Source of the DNA: CAYWNA01 sp964459305
GTDB lineage: Bacteria > Planctomycetota > Planctomycetia > Pirellulales > Pirellulaceae
Reading direction: 5' to 3'
Assembly (NCBI GenBank): GCA_964459305.1
Contig: CAYWNA010000127.1
Span: forward strand, 1 to 35,840
DNA length: 35,840 nucleotides
Positions 17,012 through 24,700 of the stretch are shown here, one piece after another; position 1 is the first letter of the stretch, and the number at the start of each line of letters is the position of its first letter. The position numbers and the translations under genes are program-made. The notes under the pieces are model-generated. The model was not told where the DNA came from and made no database searches. It saw only the letters and a program-made list of their open reading frames with translations.

Positions 17012-17041
17012 GTTGGGAACGCCCTCTGTGGCGTTCCCAAC
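17012..17041. repeat. Perfect palindromic hairpin in the upstream region of a membrane-protein gene
   Basis: Arms 17012-17023 and 17030-17041 are perfect 12-base reverse complements (GTTGGGAACGCC) around a six-base loop. No T-run follows on either strand. It lies 39 bases before the start at 17081, inside the 361-bp gap between two divergent genes; the rest of that gap shows no gene. Its shape suits a dispersed palindromic repeat or a leader hairpin. Confidence 0.7.
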
Positions 17042-17080
17042 AAAACTCAGACAGTCGGACTAGCGGATCTGTCGATTATC

Positions 17081-17692
17081 ATGTCCATGGATGAATCAAA
17101 GCGAGATGATTTGCGGCGCGACTACCTTCACGGCGACAACCCGTTTCGCGAAAATCCGTATGCGTCGCCGGAGTTGAAGGACGACGCAATGCCTGCGGGG
17201 CCACCGGATCCCCTTCCTCGTTCTCCGAGTCGGGGCATGGTCGGCCATGTGCCGGTGCTTGCGATCTTGATGATCGTTCAGGGTGCCATGGAAGCACTGA
17301 TGGGCCTACTCTATGTGGGCATGGGGATCTTCGCGTCCGCGGTAGTGCGAATGGACATCGGCCCACAAACGCCGCCACCCCCCGGCATGTCGCAAGATGT
17401 GATGAGTTGGTTCATGCTCGCTGTGTATGGGAGTATGGGGCTCGTGGCCCTGGTCGCCGCGGGACTGCACATCTGGGCCGGAATTCGCAATTACTGGTTC
17501 CGCAGTCGCACTCTTGGCTTGGTGGCTTTGGCGTGTGGGATGGCGAGCGTGTTTACCTGTTATTGTGCGCCGACGACCATTGCGCTCGGTGTCTACGGGC
17601 TCATCACTCTCATGAACCCCGAAGTCATTCAGGCATTTACGATGGGCGAAGCTGGGAATGAACGGGAAGACATCCTGGCAGCTTTCCGTTAA
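17081..17692 (+). CDS. Four-helix membrane protein with NPYASP N-terminal signature
   Basis: A 203-residue protein. The soluble N-terminus carries FRENPYASP (about residues 22-30), a short motif that recurs at the start of many planctomycete membrane proteins. A Pro-rich spacer follows, then four likely membrane helices at about residues 57-80 (VLAILMIVQGAMEALMGLLY), 108-130, 143-160 (GLVALACGMASVF) and 163-178. There is no signal peptide and no catalytic motif. The function is unknown; the motif suggests a shared sorting or partner-binding element. ATG 17081 and ATG 17087 are both possible. It converges on the oxidoreductase gene 47 bp away, and no obvious terminator is seen between them. 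Confidence 0.75.
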   Translation: MSMDESKRDDLRRDYLHGDNPFRENPYASPELKDDAMPAGPPDPLPRSPSRGMVGHVPVLAILMIVQGAMEALMGLLYVGMGIFASAVVRMDIGPQTPPPPGMSQDVMSWFMLAVYGSMGLVALVAAGLHIWAGIRNYWFRSRTLGLVALACGMASVFTCYCAPTTIALGVYGLITLMNPEVIQAFTMGEAGNEREDILAAFR

Positions 17693-17739
17693 CCGAGGGC
17701 ATCCGGGAATTCCAACGGCCCAGAAGATCCCTGCGAGGA

Positions 17740-19254
17740 CTACTGAGACCGTTTGCCCAACAACTCGCCGACCAGCCGTCCGCTGGTGATTGCCCAGGCG
17801 ATGTGTAGGCCGTGGCCCCAGAGCACTTGGCCGCCCAGCCCGTTCTGTCCAACGGCGTATAGTCCCGGAATCGGCTGCCCCTGCGGGTCCAGCACCTGCA
17901 TTTGCTCGGTGACCGCCGCTCCACCTTCGGTGGTGGTGAAGTACGCTTTGACCGGGCCTAACAACACCCAACGATCACCTTTCAGAGGATGCGAGTCGCC
18001 GGTGCGGCCGTTTGGGTCGGACTGTTCGCCGTCAGCGTATCGGTTGAATTGCGCGACGGCGTCGCGGAGCCCATCGGCCGGTAGTCCGCGCGCGGCGGCC
18101 AAGCCTTCGAGCGTGCGCGCCTCCACCGCCACATCCGGCCGCAGTTTGAGATAGTCGGCCACATAGGCATAGGCGATCTCCGGGGCCGTCGATATGAAGT
18201 TCGGCCACCGGCAATAGTGATCGATCAGTCGCTCGTCCAGAACGATGTACGCAATCTTGTCGGGCTGATCCGCCACGGCAATCTCGCGATCGGGCGACGC
18301 TTGTTCGTCGGCAAACCGTCGACCGTCGCGATTGACGAGAATGGCTCCGTTGTCCAAGAGCGAGTCTTCGGGATGTTGCCATGTAACGAGCAGTCGTTTG
18401 ATCCTCCGGTGAATGACCGCTTTCGGCACCAGCGGCATCATCATGCCCATCAGCTTCATGCCCAGGCCCTTGGACGGCAACAACTGCTCGAAACCTCTGC
18501 CCGGCGGTGGAACGAAACGCAACTCCGGACCATACGTGATGTCCATGTTGACCATTCGGGCGCCGGCCTGCTCGACCAGCCGGTGACCATCGCCGGTGGC
18601 GTATGGATTGATTCCCTCAATCGCGGCAAATTCCTGACCGCGGAATCGGGCGATCATGTCCGGTGCGTTTGCGTAGTCGCCCGCTGCCAATACCACGCCG
18701 CAACGTGCCCGGATGTGTTGTGGTTGACCTTGAACCCGCGCCACAACATCTTCGACTCGCCCACCATTGGAGATCAGTTCCTGCGCGGGCGCATCCACGA
18801 GAATCGTGCCGCCCGCTCGTACCAGTCGCGTCTGAAACACCGCGATGTATGCCTTTGCGTTTGGCACGACGTTGTGCATCCGCGGCACGCGGTTGGGCGG
18901 TTCGGGATTCGGGCCGTGAAACACCAACCCCATGTCCATCAGCCAATGCAACGTGTCGGCGGCATGGCCCAGCAAAAATCGACGCAACTGGGCGTTATTG
19001 CGCCGTTGATGGTCCGCCGGTCCGAATTTGGCGGCATCCTCTTCGTGGTCGTCCGGGTTGTCGTCGATGCCGGCCTTCTGTTGCAGGGCGGTACCGCTGG
19101 CGGTGAACGAACCGACCGCGATGCCCGTAGCGCCGCCCAGATGCGGCTGTTTTTCCAACAGCAGCACCTCCGCACCACGCTCCGCGGCCGACATCGCCGC
19201 AGCCAACCCGCTGCCGCCGCCCCCGACAACGATGACGTCATATTCGTCCTTCAT
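17740..19254 (-). CDS. FAD-dependent oxidoreductase, fumarate reductase/ketosteroid dehydrogenase flavoprotein family
   Basis: A 504-residue flavoprotein. The N-terminal dinucleotide-binding fold is textbook (DVIVVGGGGSGLAAAMSAAE, then LLLEK near residue 34, then HLGGATG). A mid-protein cap region follows, and the C-terminal FAD contact region reads GLYAVGQNGLGGQVLWGHGL and AITSGRLVGE. By family knowledge these enzymes perform flavin-linked reduction or dehydrogenation of C-C double bonds (fumarate, urocanate, 3-ketosteroids). There is no Tat or Sec signal and no haem domain, so it is probably cytoplasmic. The substrate is unknown. It starts one base after the ahcY stop, so it is the last gene of a tight three-gene operon and may be translationally coupled to ahcY. 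Confidence 0.86.
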   Translation of the reverse strand: MKDEYDVIVVGGGGSGLAAAMSAAERGAEVLLLEKQPHLGGATGIAVGSFTASGTALQQKAGIDDNPDDHEEDAAKFGPADHQRRNNAQLRRFLLGHAADTLHWLMDMGLVFHGPNPEPPNRVPRMHNVVPNAKAYIAVFQTRLVRAGGTILVDAPAQELISNGGRVEDVVARVQGQPQHIRARCGVVLAAGDYANAPDMIARFRGQEFAAIEGINPYATGDGHRLVEQAGARMVNMDITYGPELRFVPPPGRGFEQLLPSKGLGMKLMGMMMPLVPKAVIHRRIKRLLVTWQHPEDSLLDNGAILVNRDGRRFADEQASPDREIAVADQPDKIAYIVLDERLIDHYCRWPNFISTAPEIAYAYVADYLKLRPDVAVEARTLEGLAAARGLPADGLRDAVAQFNRYADGEQSDPNGRTGDSHPLKGDRWVLLGPVKAYFTTTEGGAAVTEQMQVLDPQGQPIPGLYAVGQNGLGGQVLWGHGLHIAWAITSGRLVGELLGKRSQ

Positions 19255-19255
19255 C

Positions 19256-20671
19256 TTAGTACCGATAATGCTCCGGCTTGAACGGACCGTCGACCGGAAC
19301 GCCGATGTACTCGGCCTGCTCGGGCGTCAGTTTCGTCAGCTTCGCACCCAGTTTGGCCAGATGCAGGCGGGCGACTTCTTCATCCAACTCCTTGGGCAGC
19401 GTGTATACGCCCACCTCGCGCTTGATGGACCACAGATCGATCTGGGCCAGCACTTGGTTGGTGAAGCTGTTGGACATCACAAAACTTGGATGGCCGGTGG
19501 CGCAGCCGAGATTGACCAGCCGGCCTTCGGCCAGCAGGTAAATCGTGTGTCCATCGGGGAACGTGAAGGCATCGACCTGTGGCTTGATCTTCGTTCGCTT
19601 GACCCCCGGCCAATCCATCAGAGCTTCGACCTGGATTTCGTTGTCGAAGTGCCCGATGTTGCAGACGATCGCCTGGTCCTTCATCTTCGACATGTGCTCG
19701 GCGGTGATCACGTCGCAGTTGCCCGTGGTCGTTACATAGATATCCGCATGCGGCAGTGCGTCCACGACGGTGGTCACTTTGTAGCCCGCCATCGCTGCCT
19801 GCAGTGCGCAGATTGGGTCGACTTCGGAGACACAGACCTGGGCCCGCTGCCCAGCCAGCGATTCGGCCGATCCCTTGCCCACGTCGCCGTAGCCGCAGAT
19901 CATAACGGTCTTTCCGGCGATCATCACGTCGGTCGCCCGATTGATGCCGTCGATCAGCGAATGGCGGCAACCGTAGATATTGTCGAATTTCGATTTCGTT
20001 ACGGAGTCGTTCACGTTAATGGCCGGCACCAATAGCTCGCCGCGTTCCATCATCTGGTAGAGGCGGTGGACACCAGTCGTCGTCTCCTCGGAGACTCCCT
20101 TCCACCCGCTGAGAACCCGGTGAAAGAACTGCGGATCTCCCGCCAGCGTCTCCTTGAGTACACGATTGACGATGGCCAGCTCCTTGTTATCCGTCGGTTC
20201 GTCCAGGATGCTCGGATCGTCTTCGGCAGCGTAGCCGCGGTGGATCAGCAGTGTGGCGTCGCCGCCGTCGTCGACGATCAGCTCGGGTCCGCTGCCGTCG
20301 GGCCACGTCATGGCTTGCTTGGTAAACTCCCAATACTCGTCCAGCGATTCGCCTTTGAAGGCAAACACGGGCGTGCCGCTTTTGGCAATGGCGGCTGCGG
20401 CATGGTCCTGCGTGGAGAAGATGTTGCACGAGGCCCAGCGGACGTCGGCCCCAAGCTCCTTCAGTGTTTCGATCAGCACCGCCGTCTGCACCGTCATGTG
20501 CAACGAACCCATGATGCGAGCGCCGGCCAGCGGCTCTTGCGGCCCGTATTTCTCGCGAGTCGCCATCAGCCCTGGCATTTCATGTTCCGCCATCTCGATT
20601 TCCCGACGGCCAAAGTCGGCCAAACCGATGTCCTTGACTTGATAGTCCACTTTAGCAGCTACAGTAACCAT
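19256..20671 (-). CDS. ahcY: S-adenosylhomocysteine hydrolase (adenosylhomocysteinase)
   Basis: A 471-residue complete enzyme that splits S-adenosylhomocysteine into homocysteine and adenosine, relieving product inhibition of methyltransferases. Start 20671 matches the usual N-terminus (VKDIGLADFGRREIEMAEHE). Substrate-domain signatures are present (LHMTVQTAVLIETL at 57-70, NIFSTQDHAAAAI, SEETTTGVHRLY), then the NAD-binding GYGDVGKG at 260-267, and the canonical tail FKPEHYRY. The Lys and Asp residues of the substrate site lie in NVNDSVTKSKFDN (219-231). It begins four bases after the stop of the HTH-cyclase gene and ends one base before the FAD oxidoreductase. No SAH riboswitch-like structure was seen before the operon, so control may instead come from the regulator encoded first. 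Confidence 0.98.
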   Translation of the reverse strand: MVTVAAKVDYQVKDIGLADFGRREIEMAEHEMPGLMATREKYGPQEPLAGARIMGSLHMTVQTAVLIETLKELGADVRWASCNIFSTQDHAAAAIAKSGTPVFAFKGESLDEYWEFTKQAMTWPDGSGPELIVDDGGDATLLIHRGYAAEDDPSILDEPTDNKELAIVNRVLKETLAGDPQFFHRVLSGWKGVSEETTTGVHRLYQMMERGELLVPAINVNDSVTKSKFDNIYGCRHSLIDGINRATDVMIAGKTVMICGYGDVGKGSAESLAGQRAQVCVSEVDPICALQAAMAGYKVTTVVDALPHADIYVTTTGNCDVITAEHMSKMKDQAIVCNIGHFDNEIQVEALMDWPGVKRTKIKPQVDAFTFPDGHTIYLLAEGRLVNLGCATGHPSFVMSNSFTNQVLAQIDLWSIKREVGVYTLPKELDEEVARLHLAKLGAKLTKLTPEQAEYIGVPVDGPFKPEHYRY

Positions 20672-20675
20672 AGAA

Positions 20676-21410
20676 CTAATCCATTTCCGGTTCATAAATT
20701 GTGATTGGATCCTGAACACCTGCCACGGTGGCTTCGCCGCGCTGGACGAGACCGTCCGTGTCGTGCAAGTGTTCCCAAACGGCATCCGTGATGCCGATAC
20801 CCGTCCGACAATGTTCCGCCACCCACGGCATCACGAGAAACGCCGTATTGACCGTCCGGCCGATGATATCGGGTCGCGCGTAATCTGGATGGCCCATGGT
20901 ACCCAGGTAGATGTCGCCGTGGTGGAGCGTGATAACGAGGTCTTCGGCATCGAGCAACCGCCTAGCTTCGCCAGCGGCCCGCAAAGCCCGATCCGCCTGA
21001 TCGTTTCCGGCAAAAAACCCGAGCGATCCATCTCCCACGTACTTAATGGGCACACCATCCTGCCGCATCACGGCCTCGGTCAGCGTATAGTAGATTCCAT
21101 TCGCCCACGCTGCAACATCACCCGGCGGCATTGAGGCAGCCCTCTGGGCAAATCCGTTCAAGCTGGTGCAAGCCACGGTGGCCGGGAAGGTATCGGTTTC
21201 GGCCGATGTCCCCCCCAACAGCCACTCGACACTGACGCCTAGCAGTCGCGCAAGCCCTACCAACACGGAAATGTCCGGAGCGTTTTCACCCCGTTCCCAT
21301 TTAGACACCGCCTGGGCGCTAATCCGCAGCGCACTGGCCACATCCGCCTGGCGAAGTTTGCGTCGCTCGCGTTGCGTCTTGATGCGCAAGCCCAACTGCT
21401 TCAGATTCAT
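20676..21410 (-). CDS. XRE-family helix-turn-helix fused to a class III nucleotide cyclase-like domain
   Basis: A 244-residue protein. Residues about 7-63 are an XRE/Cro-type DNA-binding domain (LRQADVASALRISAQAVSKW, then LARLLGVSVEWLL). Residues about 78-240 resemble a class III adenylyl/guanylyl cyclase. Of the catalytic set, Lys123 (IKYVGD), the second metal Asp127 (GDG), Asp181 and Asn188 (DIIGRTVN) are kept. The first metal Asp is replaced by Ser83 in the DIxGF-like SLNGF, and the transition-state Arg is replaced by Leu192. Catalysis is therefore doubtful; the domain may bind a nucleotide or adenosine-like ligand and control DNA binding. It is the first gene of the ahcY operon and is likely autoregulatory. 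It has no transmembrane segment. Confidence 0.85.
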   Translation of the reverse strand: MNLKQLGLRIKTQRERRKLRQADVASALRISAQAVSKWERGENAPDISVLVGLARLLGVSVEWLLGGTSAETDTFPATVACTSLNGFAQRAASMPPGDVAAWANGIYYTLTEAVMRQDGVPIKYVGDGSLGFFAGNDQADRALRAAGEARRLLDAEDLVITLHHGDIYLGTMGHPDYARPDIIGRTVNTAFLVMPWVAEHCRTGIGITDAVWEHLHDTDGLVQRGEATVAGVQDPITIYEPEMD

Positions 21411-21432
21411 CGCGCCATCCTTTACGTCGGTG

Positions 21433-21441
21433 ATTATAGCA
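21433..21441 (-). promoter_or_regulatory. Extended -10 promoter of the HTH-cyclase/ahcY operon
   Basis: On the minus strand the sequence TGCTATAAT is a perfect extended -10 element (TGnTATAAT). It would start transcription near 21426, about 16 bases before the ATG at 21410, with GGA as the ribosome contact. No good -35 box at 17 bases is seen, which extended -10 promoters can tolerate. Confidence 0.65.
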
Positions 21442-21475
21442 AAAAGATCCCGAAAGACTCATGAACAAACGGTTG

Positions 21476-21491
21476 AATCCGATAACGGATT
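21476..21491. promoter_or_regulatory. Palindromic candidate operator AATCCGATAACGGATT
   Basis: A perfect 16-base palindrome with 6-base arms around ATAA, centred about 48 bases upstream of the -10 element of the HTH-cyclase operon and between the two divergent genes. Its size suits binding by a dimeric XRE-type repressor, and the obvious candidate is the HTH-cyclase itself. This is an inference from position and symmetry only. Confidence 0.4.
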
Positions 21492-21509
21492 GGTTGTGTG
21501 CTTGATCGG

Positions 21510-21595
21510 TTGACCCGATGCCACAGAGGCGATGGCGTGCAGTGGGATAAACTGTCGACGCGCAGCGCACGCCATCGCCACCGACTTCGGGTCAA
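21510..21595 (+). promoter_or_regulatory. Nested stem-loop in the leader of the giant repeat-protein gene
   Basis: Two perfect inverted repeats are nested. The outer arms are 9 bases (21510-21518 with 21587-21595) and the inner arms are 13 bases (21528-21540 with 21567-21579), leaving a 26-base loop. As RNA this would form one long stable hairpin about 170 bases before the ATG at 21768. It could be a leader structure, an attenuator or an independent small RNA. No known riboswitch class is recognised. Confidence 0.5.
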
Positions 21596-21767
21596 ACGAA
21601 GGAAACGACGACTGGGGCCGATTGCATTGCGACATCCCGGGAAGAAGCGTATCTTGGAGGCAGGGCGCAGGAACGGGTTTGCGGGACGGCAAGGTATCTT
21701 CAACGAAACTCGTAGCTGGATTCTATTCGTGTCTTGGGTCTTTTCGCGTGGTTGGCGGAGGTGCGTG

Positions 21768-24700
21768 ATGGCTTCGTGGCTCGTCTCGGTGGGACTCGTC
21801 GCGGCACTGCTTGGCCAGGCGGACACGGGCGGCTCGGCTGAAGCGTCGCAGGAGGCGATAGAAAACGCGATTCGTGAGTTGGGCGACTCGCGTTTTTCGG
21901 CACGGCGACAAGCGGCGCGATTCCTTTGGCGGAAAGGACTGGCGGCCGAGACGGCATTGAAGCGTGCCACCGAAAGTAACGACCGCGAAACGCGATTGCG
22001 GGCGCGACGCATCCTGGACGACTTCCGTTACGGCATTCTGCCAAGCGTTCCCGCCGACATCATCACCTTGATCCGTCAATTCCGCGACGGGAATAGCACT
22101 GAGCGGATGTCCGCTTTTCAGCGATTGAGCGATCGAGGCCAGTTCGGCACGGTCCAGCGGCTGATCGAGTTGGAGCCCGATGCCAACGTCCGTCGCCAAC
22201 TATTGGTGTACTTGATGCAGAGCCCGCGCGCGGTCGAGCATTTCGTCGTCCCGGAACGCTTGGAGAAACTGATCGCGTCGGTGGCTGCCGACCAGGACGA
22301 AGCCTGGCGACGCACCGTGTTGGCCCAGTTGCTGTTCTCGGCAAAGATGGTCGAGCGATTGGCCGAAATGGGACGGCTGGGTGTGCTGGTGAAGATCGTC
22401 GAGCGGGAATCGTCTGCCGACGTGCGCCGCCAAATGCTGTCGATGCTATTCCAGAACACGGCGGCCATAACCGCCTTGATCGAAAACGATCAGCTCGAAT
22501 TCGTGCTCAGGCTAATCGCGAAAGAGCCGGACAAACGCGTGCGCGGCGATTGGATCAATCGAATGCTGGCCGGCAGTGGGGCCGTCAAGCGGCTGGTCGA
22601 AGACGGTCAGCTCGACAAACTGCTGAAGTTCGCCATAGAAAACGTGGATGATGCGCAGCGCAGCGAAATGCTCCGGCGAATGTTCCAGAACACGCTCGTG
22701 GTCCGGGCCATCCTCGAAAAGAGCGGCGTGGATCGCTTGATCGCGTTGACCGCCGCCGAACGTGCCCCCGCCGCCCGCGGGCGGCTGCTGGCCACCCTGC
22801 TGTCTTCGTCAGCCGTTCAACAGCACCTGACGGAACCGGTGCGGTATGAATTGACGCTCAAGCTGGCCCGAGAAGAAAAGAGCGCCACCGCTCGGAACGA
22901 GTACCTGAAAACGGTTTTTTCCACCGGGGCCGCCGTCATCCTGTTTCGCGATGTCGCAGGCCGCAAAACCGTTTGGGAGTTGGTCAAGAAAGATACGGGG
23001 AAGGAATCGCAGCAGTGGCGCAGCGAGGCCCTATTCCGCCTTTTCATCATGTCTTCGGGCGAACAACTCCTGAATGACGCCAGCGAGGCGGCGTGGCTGA
23101 TGCGATTTCTTCGCGAAGACGTCTCACCCGAACACCTCTCGCGTATTCTCCAACGCCTGGTTGGGGACTACCGCTTGCGGCAGGTTCTGCTGACGCAAGG
23201 ACATTTCGACCGGCTGCTTCTTCTGATCAAAGACGTGGAAGCCGCCCAGCGCGGGCGGCTGATGGCGCAATTATTCTCCACCTCCGATCCTTCCCAGAAG
23301 ATTGCCAATACCAAGCGGATCGAACTAATGGTGAAACTGGCCAAGGAAGAATCGGACCAAGATGCGCGGCATCAGTATCTACAAGGGCTGTTTCTGAACC
23401 GCGCCGCCATGACGGCGCTGATGGAACGCGGCTTCTACGACGACTTGTGGTCATTCGTGAGTATCGAGAAAGACCCCGTGCGGCACGCAACTCTTCGTGC
23501 AGAGTTCATCCGTACAAACGCCGTGATACAGACGATCGCCAAGAGGAAGCAATTGGATACCCTTGTGGAGTTTGCCCAAGACCACGGCGACCCCGAGGCG
23601 CGGCGGGAGTACCTGCGACGGCTGTTCAGCAACGTTGAAGCTATATCCATGCTGATCGACCAAGGACATTACGAAGCCCTGTTTTCCCTGGCCGGCAGCG
23701 ACAACGATGATGCAACGGGCGTGATGTTGTTGGGCGAGTTCTATTCAAACGCAAAGGTCGTCGAACGGCTGATCGAAAAGGGACAGGCGGCCGTGTTACT
23801 CGAATTTGCCAAGCAGCATTCGGACGACAAGCGACTGCGCAATTTTCTGCAACGACTCTTCTACAACCGCCAGGCTCTGGCGGCGTTGATCGAGCAAGAG
23901 CACCTTCTGACGCTCTTTTCGTTGGCCCGCCAACAAGAAGATAAGCACATTCGGGCCTCGTTGATGCGGGCCGTTCTTGGGCTGCCACAGGTCGTGCAGT
24001 ACTACGCCGGCCGCGACCAGTTGAAGCAACTGTTTGAGCTGATGAAAGAAGAATCGCCTGAGGCGCGGCAGCAGGTCTACTACAACTTGACCGGTCGGTC
24101 GGAAACCGTTGCGATGCTGGTCAAGAATGGGCAGCTGGATGCCGTGCTGGCCCAGCTCAAGCAGGAATCGCAGCCGGAGATGCGGGGACAGTTTCTGGCA
24201 CGCTTTGTGGTTCACCACAAAGCGTTCGACCATCTTGTGGCCAAGAATCGCGTCGATTTGATCCTCGAATTGGCTCGCGAGCAGGAAGACGAAGGAACTC
24301 GCCGAGGGTTCCTCCAGGGTTTGTTTTCCAGTTCCACCGCCGTCGGGGCCTTGTTGGAACGAGGTCACTTCGAGGCATTGTACAAACTGGCATCCAGTGA
24401 CAGCGATCCCGGACGCCGAGCTGGGCACCTTGCCCAATTGCTGGCCAACTCCAAAACCGTGGAACACTTGGTGGCCGGCAAGAAGACCGGACTGCTGTTG
24501 AGCGTGGCCAGCGGGCAGAGCGACCAGCAAGTCCGCCGCAACGTCCTTTCGCGCATTCTCTACAGCCACACGGCTGTGGCAGCGATCGTCGAACACGGCG
24601 AGTTCAACCAACTGGTGAAGCTGTGCCGATCCGATTCCGATCCAACGGCCCGTCGACGGATGCTGGCCGCACTGCTCCAGTCGGAAAAGGCGGTGGAGCA

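Noticed and set aside
18217..19281. Long plus-strand frame (354 codons) opposite the FAD oxidoreductase
   Set aside because: It mirrors a clear flavoprotein gene and has no domain of its own; high GC content produces such shadows.
19028..20035. 335-codon plus-strand frame opposite ahcY
   Set aside because: It is the antisense shadow of an unmistakable SAH hydrolase.
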